Part shown: positions 1 through 8,479 of the stretch, one piece after another
How the letters are laid out: each line of letters begins with the position of its first letter
Numbering within the stretch: position 1 is the stretch's first letter
NCBI GenBank assembly: GCA_905235555.1
Contig: CAJOMD010000028.1
Span: 1 to 39,386, forward strand
Length of the DNA stretch: 39,386 nt
From: an uncultured Eubacterium sp.
GTDB taxonomy: Bacteria > Bacillota > Clostridia > Lachnospirales > Lachnospiraceae
Direction of reading: 5' to 3'
Notes under the pieces: model-generated
Databases searched by the model: none
Told to the model about the DNA's origin: nothing
The model's input: the letters and a program-made list of their open reading frames with translations, nothing else
Translations under genes and position numbers: made by a program

Positions 1-42
1 CTTTGACGCCGTCATTCGTAGGTTCGAATCCTACTAGCCCAG
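1..42 (+). tRNA. tRNA-Gln (UUG), 5' truncated by window edge
   Basis: The window opens inside the anticodon loop CTTTGAC, which reads anticodon TTG. It is followed by the 3' anticodon strand GCCGT, the T-arm GTAGG-TTCGAAT-CCTAC, the acceptor strand TAGCCCA and discriminator G at 42. The 3' half closely resembles Firmicutes tRNA-Gln. The 5' half lies outside the window. CCA is not encoded. Confidence 0.85.
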
Positions 43-65
43 CTAGAAAACTTAATATTGTATAT

Positions 66-138
66 GGGCCACTAGCTCAGTCGGTAGAGCACTTGACTTT
101 TAATCAAGTTGTCGGGAGTTCGATTCTCCCGTGGCTCA
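66..138 (+). tRNA. tRNA-Lys (UUU)
   Basis: A complete cloverleaf is visible. The acceptor strands are GGGCCAC and GTGGCTC, and the D-arm has the usual AGCTCAGTCGGTAGAGC. The anticodon arm is CTTGA-CTTTTAA-TCAAG with anticodon TTT, and the T-arm is CGGGAGTTCGATTCTCCCG. The discriminator is A at 138, and CCA is not encoded. A 7-bp hairpin (GGTGTAT/ATACACC, 143-162) separates it from the next tRNA and may aid processing. Confidence 0.95.
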
Positions 139-172
139 TTTGGGTGTATCACATAATACACCTTTGTAATGC

Positions 173-255
173 GCAGGTGTGGCGGAATTGGCAGACGCGC
201 TAGATTTAGGTTCTAGTGTCCCTTCGACGTGCAGGTTCAACTCCTGTCACCTGCA
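173..255 (+). tRNA. tRNA-Leu (UAG)
   Basis: The acceptor strands are GCAGGTG (173-179) and CACCTGC (248-254), with discriminator A. The anticodon arm CTAGA-TTTAGGT-TCTAG gives anticodon TAG. A long class II variable arm (GTGTCCCTTCGACGT region) is present, as expected for Leu. The length is 83 nt without encoded CCA. It is the last tRNA of the cluster and a terminator follows directly. Confidence 0.95.
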
Positions 256-262
256 TCTTAAG

Positions 263-290
263 ACCATCTACTAAAGTAGGTGGTTTTTTG
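263..290 (+). terminator. Rho-independent terminator of the tRNA cluster
   Basis: ACCATCTACT and AGTAGGTGGT form a 10-bp stem with one G-T pair, and six T residues follow. It lies 8 nt after tRNA-Leu. Confidence 0.85.
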
Positions 291-297
291 GTATAAT
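289..297 (+). promoter_or_regulatory. Extended -10 promoter for the methyltransferase
   Basis: TGG-TATAAT matches an extended -10 element. No good -35 is visible because the terminator stem occupies that position. It sits 22 nt before the start codon of the gene at 320. Confidence 0.5.
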
Positions 298-319
298 GAA
301 GTAGATTAGAAGAGGACAT

Positions 320-1009
320 ATGGGTAGACTTAAGGATTCATTTTACAAAAAGAAGATGTATAAAAGCAAACTGATGAAAATACTGGCAGTAATTCTGATG
401 AAACCAGTGTCTTTTCGTGATGTGTTGAGAGATAAGCGAGTTTGTAAAATGTCCTTGAGAAAGTATGTCCCATCTAAATTTAGAGATAGTCATGGAGCTA
501 CGGGGTCCGCAGCCACACCATATAAAGTGGTGGAGGATATGGTAGATATTGATAGTTTAGATGTGCATTCTAAGTTTGTAGATGTAGGCTGCGGCAAAGG
601 GAGAGTAATAGCAGCCCTTTTGAATAAAAAAGCAAAATGCAAGTTGGTTGGAATTGAACTAAATGAAGAAGTGGCTGATATAGCTAAAACTTGGTCTGAG
701 CCTTACGATAATGTCGCGATTATATGTGGTGATGCATTTAAGATAGATATGGGAGAATACACAGATATCTTTTTGGCGAGGCCTTTTGAGACTGAACTCT
801 TCAAAGAGTATTTGCAGAAATTAGAAAAAGAACTAAAACAAGAAACAAACATATATTTCTATGTAGACCAATTACTTGGAAACTATTTGGATAATAGAGA
901 AGGATGGCATCTACAAAGAAGAGGAATATCATATTTTAGAAAAGGGTTTTTTATGAGTATGTCTCCACAGAGATATTCAATATTTAAATTTATTCCACAG
1001 GACAAATAA
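320..1009 (+). CDS. Class I SAM-dependent methyltransferase, substrate unknown
   Basis: This is a 229-aa cytosolic protein. The glycine-rich SAM-binding motif I (VDVGCGKGR, about residues 87-95) is clear, and an acidic residue follows the next strand (GIELNEE), as in class I Rossmann methyltransferases. The first 50 residues are Lys/Arg-rich and may contact nucleic acid or membrane, but this is inference. I see no motif that fixes the substrate. The start has an AGAGGA ribosome binding site at 311-316. The gene appears monocistronic, lying between the tRNA terminator and a convergent gene. Family assignment is firm and function is unknown. Confidence 0.8.
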   Translation: MGRLKDSFYKKKMYKSKLMKILAVILMKPVSFRDVLRDKRVCKMSLRKYVPSKFRDSHGATGSAATPYKVVEDMVDIDSLDVHSKFVDVGCGKGRVIAALLNKKAKCKLVGIELNEEVADIAKTWSEPYDNVAIICGDAFKIDMGEYTDIFLARPFETELFKEYLQKLEKELKQETNIYFYVDQLLGNYLDNREGWHLQRRGISYFRKGFFMSMSPQRYSIFKFIPQDK

Positions 1010-1012
1010 AAA

Positions 1013-1034
1013 GTGCGCTTAATTTTAAGCGCAC
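1013..1034. terminator. Shared terminator hairpin between convergent genes
   Basis: GTGCGCTT and AAGCGCAC form a perfect 8-bp stem around AATTTT. Reading leftward, the stem runs into a T-rich tract (complement of AAATAAAAA at 1004-1012), so it suits the minus-strand gene best. It may also slow transcription arriving from the left. Confidence 0.7.
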
Positions 1035-1040
1035 CAAATA

Positions 1041-1517
1041 TTAAAAATTATTTATATCGAACTTTTCTAGCTTAGACAAATAACTATTGTGATAGCGTCT
1101 ATCGTTAGTGACATCTTCGTCAAACCATTCTGGTGGGACAAAAGCGTTGGCTTCATCCACAGACTTAAATTCCACTTCCACAAAGACTAATCCTTCAAAC
1201 ATTCCCTCGAACACATCCAATTCAGCAGTTAATGCATTATCTAATGGAATAAAGTATCTAGTCTTAGTGATTATATTTCCATCGGCCTTTTTTAACATAT
1301 GTTCGTAACCTTCTTTGCCGAGGGGAAGATTATACTCCGCACGAGCCATCATACCGCCACCTTTGTAGGTCAGAATATAATCATCGTCCTGCTTTCGAAC
1401 GCGGATAACAGGCGCTGTACAAACGTACGCCTGCTCGATAGTACAAGACTTGTACTGACCTAAATTCTTTGGCAAAGATTTTATTGTAAATTTTCTCTCA
1501 ATTTCAATGTTATTCAT
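1041..1517 (-). CDS. CYTH-domain protein (triphosphate tunnel metalloenzyme family)
   Basis: This 158-aa protein is the typical size for a stand-alone bacterial CYTH protein. It begins with the family signature ExExK (E5, E7, K9 in NNIEIERKF). Alternating charged beta-strands follow, including IRVRKQDDDYILTYKG near residues 38-53 and a late Glu-rich strand LVFVEVEFKS. Known members bind triphosphates with a divalent metal inside a beta-barrel tunnel, and many bacterial ones are inorganic triphosphatases. Which substrate applies here cannot be read from sequence. The gene has an AGGAG ribosome binding site and its own terminator, and is divergent from the DJ-1 gene. Confidence 0.85.
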   Translation of the reverse strand: MNNIEIERKFTIKSLPKNLGQYKSCTIEQAYVCTAPVIRVRKQDDDYILTYKGGGMMARAEYNLPLGKEGYEHMLKKADGNIITKTRYFIPLDNALTAELDVFEGMFEGLVFVEVEFKSVDEANAFVPPEWFDEDVTNDRRYHNSYLSKLEKFDINNF

Positions 1518-1615
1518 AATAACTCCTAAATGTTAACAATTTACTTAATCTTAATATTTATTTTACATTATTGCAATAAAACTATCACATATAACTGATA
1601 AATTATTAATCGTTG

Positions 1616-1624
1616 TGGTAAAAT
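1616..1624 (+). promoter_or_regulatory. Extended -10 promoter for the DJ-1 family gene
   Basis: TGG-TAAAAT is an extended -10, with a poor -35 candidate TGATAA at 1596-1601 (17-bp spacing). It lies in the 166-bp divergent region between the CYTH and DJ-1 genes. Confidence 0.4.
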
Positions 1625-1683
1625 ATAGAGCAAATGGACTAAAAAGAAAGGGAAAGCTGTGGAAAACACAGTGAATTAAAGAA

Positions 1684-2232
1684 ATGAAAAAAGTATATGC
1701 ATTTTTAGCAGATGGTTTGGAAGAAGTAGAGGCTTTGATGGTAATTGACCTACTACGCAGAACTAAGAAGTTAGACGTAGTTATGGTTTCAATCAAAGAT
1801 GATTTATTGGTGGAAGGGTCTCATGGAATAAAGATTATGGCCGATGCCACTATAGATGAGATTAACTTTGACGAGGGAGATTGTATTTTCCTACCTGGTG
1901 GAATTCCGGGCACACCAAATCTAGCTGCTTGTGATAAATTGATTGAAGAAATCAAAAAATATAACGAGCAAGGAAAACTTTTGGCAGCAATTTGTGCCGC
2001 GCCAAGTATATTGAGCGATTTGGGCCTTTTGAAGGACGTTAAGGCTACTAGTTATCCATCTTTTGAAGAGCAGATGGACTGCAAAGAATACGGAGGCAAA
2101 GTAGTTAGAGATGCTAATTTCATTACAGGAAAAGGCTTGGGAGTAGCCCTAGAAGAAGGACTAGAAATAATTAACTATTTGCTAGATGAAAACGCAGCAG
2201 ATGAGGTTGCAAATGCCATCCAATTTAAGTGA
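1684..2232 (+). CDS. DJ-1/PfpI (YajL-like) family protein
   Basis: This 182-aa protein matches the DJ-1/YajL family over its full length. The nucleophile-elbow cysteine is in AAICAAPSIL (C104), the conserved partner Glu is in the N-terminal GLEEVEAL (E16), and LPGGIPGTPNL forms the usual loop before it. The later GKGLGVALEEGLEI matches the family's ITSRGPGT-like region loosely. Members include deglycase/chaperone-like and redox-sensing proteins, and the exact activity is disputed even for well-studied ones. The ribosome binding site is weak (A-rich GAATTAAAGAA). The stop codon overlaps the -35 of the next promoter. Confidence 0.85.
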   Translation: MKKVYAFLADGLEEVEALMVIDLLRRTKKLDVVMVSIKDDLLVEGSHGIKIMADATIDEINFDEGDCIFLPGGIPGTPNLAACDKLIEEIKKYNEQGKLLAAICAAPSILSDLGLLKDVKATSYPSFEEQMDCKEYGGKVVRDANFITGKGLGVALEEGLEIINYLLDENAADEVANAIQFK

Positions 2233-2257
2233 CATTATAGGGCTTTCATGATATAAT
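2229..2257 (+). promoter_or_regulatory. Strong vegetative promoter of tig
   Basis: GTGACA (2229-2234) and TATAAT (2252-2257) are separated by exactly 17 bp, with an extra TG one base before the -10. The -35 overlaps the stop codon of the DJ-1 gene. A second TATAAT at 2298-2303 has only a 19-bp-spaced TTGATA and is a weaker alternative. Confidence 0.75.
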
Positions 2258-2341
2258 AATTGTCTGCGCGACTTGATAAAAAAGCTTATAAAAAATGTAT
2301 AATTCAAGTAAAACTTGTTAGATATAAGGAGGAATTTTAAG

Positions 2342-3622
2342 ATGAGTTTTAAAGTAGAAAAAACAAAGGATAATGAAGCTAAGTTAATTATTGAAGTACC
2401 TGCGGAGGACTTCGATAAGGCGATAAACGAGGCATATGAAAAGAATAAAGACAAATTCAAGGTAGATGGATTTAGAAAGGGTAAAGTTCCACGCGAAATG
2501 ATTGAAAAAGTTTACGGTGTGGGCGTGTTCTACGATGATGCTGCAAACGCAGTAATACCGGAAGCTTACGCAGAAGCTGCAAAGGAATCTGGGCTTGAAA
2601 TCGTAGCTAGACCTGAAATCCAGGTTACAAAGATTGCCAAAGGTAATCCTATGGAGTTTGAAGCTATCGTAACACTTAAGCCGGAAGTTAAACTAGGCAA
2701 ATACAAAGGTGTTAAAGTGGAAAAGGTAGAGGCAGAAGTAACTGATGAAGACATTGAAAACAGATTAAATCAAGATAGAGAGCAGAATGCTAGATTAGTA
2801 GCTGCTGATGATAAAGAGATTGAAGAAGGCGATCAGGTCATTATCGATTTTGAAGGTTTTGTAGATGACAAGCCATTTGAAGGTGGCAAGGGTGAAGATT
2901 ACCCACTAGTTATCGGTTCACACTCATTTATCGATACATTTGAAGACCAGTTAGTTGGCAAGAAAGTGGGAGATGAAGTGGATGTAAATGTTACTTTCCC
3001 AGAACAGTATCAAGCTGAAGAACTCCAAGGCAAGCCAGCACTATTCAAAGTTAAAATTAAAGAAATCAAAATCAAGGAATATCCAGAAATAGATGACGAG
3101 TTTGCTCAGGAAGTTTCAGAGTTCGATACACTTGACGAGTACAAAGAAGATATCAGAAAGAAACTAACTGAAGCAAAAGAAAGCGAAGCAGCTAGAGAAA
3201 CTGAGAGCAGAATTATTGAAGCTATCGTTAAGGATTCTAAGATGGACATTCCAGAGAAGATGATAGATACTGCTTGTGATCAGATGGTAGATGAGTTTGC
3301 TAGAAATATGCAAATGCAAGGTATCCAGTTTGAACAGTATTTGCAGATGACAGGCTCTACGCTAGAGCAGATGAAAGAACAGGTTAAGCCACAGGCTGAA
3401 GCTAGAGTTCAGAGTAGTCTAGTGCTAGAAGCTATCGTAGATGCTGAAAACATTGAAGCAAAAGATGCTGATGTGGATGATGAGATCTTAAAGATGTCTG
3501 AACAGTACGGCATGGAAGTTGAAAAGATTAACGAAATGCTAAGAGATGAAGACAGAGAAAATATTAAGAAAGATATCTGCATTAGAAAAGCAGCTGAGTT
3601 AATTGTAAACGAAGCAAAATAA
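2342..3622 (+). CDS. tig: Trigger factor (ribosome-associated chaperone/prolyl isomerase)
   Basis: This is a 426-aa protein. The N-terminal ribosome-docking domain carries the signature GFRKGKVPREMIEKVYG (about residues 43-59). An FKBP-type PPIase domain follows (EEGDQVIIDFEGFVDDKPFEGG onward, about 155-240), then the helical C-terminal chaperone domain. I chose the ATG at 2342 because AAGGAGG at 2326-2332 is ideally spaced; the upstream in-frame start at 2315 would put this site inside the coding region. The protein binds the ribosome exit tunnel and folds nascent chains. It is followed 13 nt later by clpP, so tig, clpP and clpX probably share the promoter at 2229. Confidence 0.97.
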   Translation: MSFKVEKTKDNEAKLIIEVPAEDFDKAINEAYEKNKDKFKVDGFRKGKVPREMIEKVYGVGVFYDDAANAVIPEAYAEAAKESGLEIVARPEIQVTKIAKGNPMEFEAIVTLKPEVKLGKYKGVKVEKVEAEVTDEDIENRLNQDREQNARLVAADDKEIEEGDQVIIDFEGFVDDKPFEGGKGEDYPLVIGSHSFIDTFEDQLVGKKVGDEVDVNVTFPEQYQAEELQGKPALFKVKIKEIKIKEYPEIDDEFAQEVSEFDTLDEYKEDIRKKLTEAKESEAARETESRIIEAIVKDSKMDIPEKMIDTACDQMVDEFARNMQMQGIQFEQYLQMTGSTLEQMKEQVKPQAEARVQSSLVLEAIVDAENIEAKDADVDDEILKMSEQYGMEVEKINEMLRDEDRENIKKDICIRKAAELIVNEAK

Positions 3623-3635
3623 TAGGAGGTAGATT

Positions 3636-4220
3636 ATGGCATTAATACCTTATGTAATTGAGCAAAACTCCAGAGGAGAACGCTCATATGATATTTATTC
3701 AAGATTATTAAAAGATAGAATCATTTTTATTGGTGAAGAGATAAATGATGCAGTAGCTAGTACAGTAGTAGCACAGTTATTGTTTTTAGAATCAGAAGAT
3801 CCAGGAAAAGATATTCATATGTATATCAATAGTCCTGGCGGTTCGGTATCAGCTGGTATGGCTATATACGATACTATGAACTACGTCAAATGTGATGTAT
3901 CAACTACATGTATCGGCATGGCAGCTAGTATGGGAGCGTTCTTACTTTCAAGCGGAGCTAAGGGTAAGAGATATGCACTTCCAAATGCAGAAGTAATGAT
4001 TCATCAGCCACTAGGTGGTGCTCAAGGTCAGGCTAGTGAAATTGAAATAGAAGCAGAACACATTGTTAACATCAAGAAGAGACTTAATGAAATACTAGCT
4101 GAAAACACTGGTCAGAAATTAGAAACAGTGGAAAAAGACACTGACAGAAATAATTGGATGAGCGCAGACGCCGCTGCTGATTATGGACTAGTGGATGAAG
4201 TAATCAAAGACAGAAAATAA
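3636..4220 (+). CDS. clpP: ClpP protease subunit with Asn at the catalytic Asp position
   Basis: This 194-aa protein is collinear with B. subtilis ClpP. It has NSPGGS (residues 65-70), the nucleophile in GMAASMG (S98) and the catalytic His in MIHQPLGG (H123). It carries the N-terminal IPYVIEQ segment that forms the axial pore. The third triad residue is unusual: where B. subtilis-type ClpP has Asp172 (DTDRDNF), this reads DTDRNNW, so residue 172 is Asn (codon AAT at 4149-4151). Asn at this position is known from Listeria ClpP1. The protein should form the tetradecameric barrel fed by ClpX, encoded next. Start and GGAGGT ribosome binding site are clear. Confidence 0.96.
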   Translation: MALIPYVIEQNSRGERSYDIYSRLLKDRIIFIGEEINDAVASTVVAQLLFLESEDPGKDIHMYINSPGGSVSAGMAIYDTMNYVKCDVSTTCIGMAASMGAFLLSSGAKGKRYALPNAEVMIHQPLGGAQGQASEIEIEAEHIVNIKKRLNEILAENTGQKLETVEKDTDRNNWMSADAAADYGLVDEVIKDRK

Positions 4221-4227
4221 AAATTTT

Positions 4228-4251
4228 AAGGCACCGCAGTAGTGGTGCCTT
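4228..4251 (+). terminator. Hairpin between clpP and clpX (attenuator or mRNA-stability element)
   Basis: AAGGCACC and GGTGCCTT form a perfect 8-bp stem with an 8-nt loop. No T tract follows, so full termination is unlikely. It may set the relative levels of clpP and clpX mRNA. Confidence 0.45.
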
Positions 4252-4289
4252 ATAGACATCTATAAATCGTTTTTGAAGGAGACTATTAA

Positions 4290-5567
4290 ATGTCAAAAAA
4301 AGATACAAAGAACGAAATTCCTGTTTGTTCATTTTGTGGCAGAACAAGAGATCAAGTTAATAGATTGATTTCTGGTCCTAATGACACATACATTTGTGAT
4401 GGTTGTGTTGAAATATGTGCTGGTATAGTGGAAGATGAGCTATACGACACACCAGAAGATAATAAGAAAACTGAAGATATCAATCTTCTTAAGCCGAAAG
4501 AGATAAAAGAGTTTCTTGATGACTATGTTATAGGTCAAGAAGAAGCCAAGAAAGTTTTATCGGTAGCAGTTTATAATCACTATAAAAGAGTGTTATCAGG
4601 TAAAGATTTGGATGTTGAACTTCAAAAGTCAAACATTTTAATGCTTGGACCAACAGGTAGTGGTAAGACATATCTTGCGCAGACTCTAGCTAAAGTGTTA
4701 AATGTACCATTTGCTATAGCGGATGCTACCACACTTACTGAGGCTGGATATGTGGGTGAAGATGTGGAAAATATTCTTTTAAAGATTATCCAATCGGCAG
4801 ATTATGATGTGGAGCGTGCAGAGCACGGCATCATCTATATAGATGAGATTGATAAGATTACTAAGAAGTCTGAAAATGTTTCTATTACTAGGGATGTATC
4901 AGGCGAAGGTGTTCAACAGGCATTGCTTAAGATAATTGAGGGCACAGATGCTTCAGTGCCACCGCAAGGTGGAAGGAAGCATCCACAACAGGAACTAATT
5001 CCTATCAACACATCAAATATTCTATTTATTTGTGGTGGAGCATTTGATGGATTGGATAAGATTATCGAGACTAGACTAGACCAAAGCAGTATAGGATTTG
5101 GCTCAGAAATCAAAGAAAAAACTAATGCCAAGACGGATGAATTGTTCAAACAAGTAATGCCAGAAGATTTGACTAAGTTTGGACTTATTCCAGAGTTTAT
5201 TGGTCGAGTGCCAGTCACAGTATCATTAGACTTGTTAGATGAAGAATCTTTGAAGCAGATATTGACTAAGCCAAAGAATGCATTAGTTAAACAGTTTGAA
5301 AAATTGTTTGAACTAGATAATGTAAAACTTACATTTACAGAAGGGGCACTTGATGCGATAGCGAAGAAGGCAGTTGATAGAAAGACTGGTGCTAGAGGTC
5401 TTCGCTCTATTTTGGAAGCAGCAGTTATGAACACAATGTATGAGACACCATCGGATGAGACTATCACAGAGTGTATCATTACAGAAGATGTAATTAACGA
5501 TGGCGCAGAACCAGAATTGAAACACAATTCAAAATCAAAAAGTAAGAAATCAAATAAAACAGCATAG
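4290..5567 (+). CDS. clpX: ClpX, AAA+ unfoldase of the ClpXP protease
   Basis: This is a 425-aa protein of normal length. The N-terminal zinc-binding domain has C13/C16 and C36/C39 (CSFC and CDGC). The AAA+ module shows Walker A GPTGSGKT (residues 120-127), Walker [10 protein letters not shown], and the pore-loop and arginine-finger region. The ClpP-binding IGF tripeptide is present in SSIGFGSEI. The C-terminal tail is Lys/Ser-rich. It recognises tagged substrates and threads them into ClpP. AAGGAGAC precedes the ATG. lon begins 9 nt after its stop, so clpX and lon are probably co-transcribed. Confidence 0.97.
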   Translation: MSKKDTKNEIPVCSFCGRTRDQVNRLISGPNDTYICDGCVEICAGIVEDELYDTPEDNKKTEDINLLKPKEIKEFLDDYVIGQEEAKKVLSVAVYNHYKRVLSGKDLDVELQKSNILMLGPTGSGKTYLAQTLAKVLNVPFAIADATTLTEAGYVGEDVENILLKIIQSADYDVERAEHGIIYIDEIDKITKKSENVSITRDVSGEGVQQALLKIIEGTDASVPPQGGRKHPQQELIPINTSNILFICGGAFDGLDKIIETRLDQSSIGFGSEIKEKTNAKTDELFKQVMPEDLTKFGLIPEFIGRVPVTVSLDLLDEESLKQILTKPKNALVKQFEKLFELDNVKLTFTEGALDAIAKKAVDRKTGARGLRSILEAAVMNTMYETPSDETITECIITEDVINDGAEPELKHNSKSKSKKSNKTA

Positions 5568-5576
5568 AGGAAAATT

Positions 5577-7895
5577 ATGTCAGAAAAACTATATTTAATT
5601 CCGGCTATACCTCTAAGAGGTTTAACAATTTTGCCGGGCACTACAGTACATTTCGACATTAGTAGAGAGACATCAATCAATGCAGCAGAGATTGCTATGC
5701 AAAAAGGTCAGAATTTATTTGTGGTAGCACAGAAAGACCCTAAGGAAGAGAATCCTAGTTTTGAGTCTATCTACAAAGTGGGAACTGTAGTAAAAGTAAA
5801 ACAAATGAATAAATTGCCTGAAGATGTAGTAAGGGTAATGGTGGAAGCAATAGAAAAGGCGGAAGTTTTAACTTTCGATAATGTAGGAACGCACTACGAG
5901 ACAGAAGTAGTAGTGAAAGAAGAGACAGACGATGACTTGGACGATTTAAAGAAAGAAGCTTTCAAAAGAGAATTGCAAGATATCCTAAAAGATTACGATT
6001 CCTATTCTCATGAATTTTCTACAAAGACTCTCCAACAGCTTTTGAGCATTGCAGATCTAAATGAGTTAATGACTCAAGTTATTAGAAGAATCCCACTTGA
6101 CTATAAACTTAAACAAACTTTCCTAGAAGAGGAAAGTACTTTGGAAAAGTTTATTTTCATTTCTAAATTCTTAAAGACGGAAAATGAGATTAACTCAATT
6201 CGTGGTGAGATTGTAGAAAAGGTTAAAATGCGCCTTGATAAGGCTCAGAGAGAACATATCTTAAGAGAGCAGATGCAAGTTATCCGTGAAGAGTTGGGTG
6301 ATGACTATATGTCTGAAGCAGATGAGATGGAAGAGAAAATCAAAAATCTTAATGCAGAAGATTATGTAAAAGAAAAACTATTAAAGGAACTTGCTAGATA
6401 TAAAAATTATGGCAACAACGGAGTGGAAGGAAATGTCATAAAAACATACCTAGACACTATGCTTGAGATGCCATGGAACAATGTGACAGAAGAAAATCCT
6501 GATTTAAAAAATGCGCAGGATATTTTAGATAGAGACCATTACGGCCTTGATAAAGTAAAAGAACGTATGATTGAGTTTTTGGCCGTGAGAAATCTTACAA
6601 AGAAAGATGGAAACAGCCCAATCGTATGTCTAGTAGGTCCTCCAGGTACTGGTAAGACATCCATAGCTAAGTCTGTAGCTGAAGCTCTTAATAAAAAGTA
6701 TGTGAGAATCAGTCTAGGTGGTGTGGACGATGAATCAGAAATTCGTGGACACAGAAAGACTTACGTAGGCGCTATGCCAGGTAGAGTGGCAACAGGACTT
6801 AAGAATTGTAAGAGTGGAAATCCATTAATCCTCTTTGATGAGGTGGATAAATTGGGGCGCAGTATGCATGGTGATCCTGCATCAGCACTACTCGAGGTTA
6901 TGGACTCAGAGCAAAACTCTCAATTTAGAGATAACTATTTGGAAGTTCCAATTGACTTATCTAATGTATTGTTTATTGCAACAGCAAACAACAGAGATAC
7001 CATCCCAGAGCCACTTCTTGATAGAATGGAAATCATTGAGGTGAGTGGTTATACTTCGAATGAGAAATATCACATTGCCACAGAGCATTTGATTAAAAAA
7101 CAGCTAGAGAAACATGGCTTGAATAAGAGTCAATTAGATATTACGGGTGATGCTATAAATGCTATAATTGATTACTACACTAGAGAATCTGGTGTTAGAC
7201 AGCTAGAACGAGAGATTGCCAAGATTTGTCGTATCGCTGCTAAGGGTATCGAGAAAGACGGCAAGAAGAGCATGAAGGTTACTGACAAGAATATCACTAA
7301 GTACCTTGGACGTAAGAAGTTTGACGTGGAAATGGCAAATAAGAAAGACGATGTAGGTATTGTGAGAGGTCTTGCTTGGACGCCTGTAGGCGGAACTACA
7401 CTTCAGATAGAAGTAAACACTATGCCGGGTAAAGGTAAACTTAAGATTACCGGTCAGTTGGGTGATGTTATGCAAGAGTCTGCAGAGATTGCGCTTACAT
7501 ATGTAAGAAGTATAGCATCTAAATACGGTGTGGACAAAGACTACTTCGCCGAGCATAACATTCACATTCATGTGCCAGAAGGAGCAGTGCCCAAGGATGG
7601 CCCTTCAGCTGGTATCACTATGGCTACAGCGCTTTTATCAGCAGTTGCAAACATAAAAGTGGATTGCAAGGTGGCAATGACTGGTGAAATTAACCTTCGC
7701 GGCGATGTTATGCCAATAGGTGGCGTCAAAGAAAAACTTCTCGCGGCTAAAAATGCTGGTATAGAGAAAGTATTGGTGCCATTTAAAAACAAACCAGAAG
7801 TTTTAGAACTAGATAAAGAGATCACTGATGGACTTGAGATTGTGTTTGTTAAGACTATGAATCAGGTTTTGAAGAATGCTCTAAAGGAAAAATAA
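5577..7895 (+). CDS. lon: Lon ATP-dependent protease (LonA type)
   Basis: This 772-aa protein has the full LonA layout: an N-terminal substrate domain (1-200), a coiled-coil segment with QMQVIREELG, an AAA+ module with Walker A GPPGTGKTS, and a C-terminal Ser/Lys protease. The catalytic serine is in PKDGPSAG (S677) and the catalytic lysine in GGVKEK (K720), with the expected spacing of 43 residues. It is a cytosolic hexamer that degrades damaged and regulatory proteins. The start follows AGAGG only a few bases after the clpX stop. The stop overlaps the ATG of engB by one base, which suggests translational coupling. Confidence 0.97.
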   Translation: MSEKLYLIPAIPLRGLTILPGTTVHFDISRETSINAAEIAMQKGQNLFVVAQKDPKEENPSFESIYKVGTVVKVKQMNKLPEDVVRVMVEAIEKAEVLTFDNVGTHYETEVVVKEETDDDLDDLKKEAFKRELQDILKDYDSYSHEFSTKTLQQLLSIADLNELMTQVIRRIPLDYKLKQTFLEEESTLEKFIFISKFLKTENEINSIRGEIVEKVKMRLDKAQREHILREQMQVIREELGDDYMSEADEMEEKIKNLNAEDYVKEKLLKELARYKNYGNNGVEGNVIKTYLDTMLEMPWNNVTEENPDLKNAQDILDRDHYGLDKVKERMIEFLAVRNLTKKDGNSPIVCLVGPPGTGKTSIAKSVAEALNKKYVRISLGGVDDESEIRGHRKTYVGAMPGRVATGLKNCKSGNPLILFDEVDKLGRSMHGDPASALLEVMDSEQNSQFRDNYLEVPIDLSNVLFIATANNRDTIPEPLLDRMEIIEVSGYTSNEKYHIATEHLIKKQLEKHGLNKSQLDITGDAINAIIDYYTRESGVRQLEREIAKICRIAAKGIEKDGKKSMKVTDKNITKYLGRKKFDVEMANKKDDVGIVRGLAWTPVGGTTLQIEVNTMPGKGKLKITGQLGDVMQESAEIALTYVRSIASKYGVDKDYFAEHNIHIHVPEGAVPKDGPSAGITMATALLSAVANIKVDCKVAMTGEINLRGDVMPIGGVKEKLLAAKNAGIEKVLVPFKNKPEVLELDKEITDGLEIVFVKTMNQVLKNALKEK

Positions 7896-8477
7896 TGAAA
7901 GTTAAAAATGCAGAATTAGAAACTGTATGTGGAGTTACTAGCAAGCTACCTCATAATACTATGCCTGAGATAGCTTTTGCTGGTAAGTCCAATGTTGGAA
8001 AATCATCCCTTATCAATAGCCTTGTAAACAGAAAGGCTCTTGCCAGGACATCATCTTCCCCTGGAAAAACCCAAACTATTAATTACTACAATATTAATAA
8101 AGAGATATATTTTGTGGACTTGCCTGGATATGGATACGCCAAAGTTTCAAAATCAGAAAAAGAAAAATGGGGTGTAATGATAGAAAATTATCTAAACACA
8201 TCTGAAAGTTTACGCGCAATTTTTTTGCTTGTAGATATTAGACACGAGGCATCAAAGAATGATAAGCAAATGTATGAGGTTGGAGATGGGATTTTATCCA
8301 ATCATTATTGCCACCAAATTAGATAAGCTTAAAAGAAGTCAAGTTCAAAAGAACCTTAAGGCATTAAAGACAAGTTTAGGGGTAGTGAAAGATACTATAG
8401 TTATTCCTTTCTCAGCAGTTACGAAGCAGGGTAAGGAAGAAATATTAGATTTAATAGATCAGATTTGCGAGGATTAG
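7895..8477 (+). pseudogene. engB: Ribosome-biogenesis GTPase EngB/YsxC, frameshifted in its second half
   Basis: Two overlapping reading frames together give one EngB. The first (7895 to about 8278) holds G1 GKSNVGKSS, the G2 threonine region and G3 DLPGYGY. The second (about 8279-8477) holds G4 TKLD and the C-terminal helix, in the next frame. In the first frame translation runs to a stop at 8324-8326. Adding two bases after 8278 would give MYEWL then EMGFYPIIIATKLDK, which lines up with B. subtilis YsxC (MYHWL then KHYEIPVTVIATKADK) with no gap. The restored protein is 194 aa, the family's normal size. EngB assembles the 50S subunit and is essential in many bacteria, so a sequencing error or a second copy elsewhere is plausible. 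Confidence 0.85.
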
Positions 8478-8479
8478 TT

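Noticed and set aside
143-162. 7-bp hairpin between tRNA-Lys and tRNA-Leu as a terminator
   Set aside because: Only TTT follows, and a strong terminator exists at the end of the cluster. More likely a processing or incidental structure.
3-203. 66-codon open frame across the tRNA genes
   Set aside because: It runs through two tRNA genes and has no ribosome binding site.
4913-5680. 255-codon minus-strand frame opposite clpX and lon
   Set aside because: It mirrors the codon bias of two conserved genes, is Ser/Asn/Ile-rich without family features, and lacks a ribosome binding site.
8270-8290. Programmed ribosomal frameshift in engB
   Set aside because: No slippery heptamer, rare-codon pause or stop-codon shift site is seen, and the family is not known to use one. 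A base loss explains the data better.
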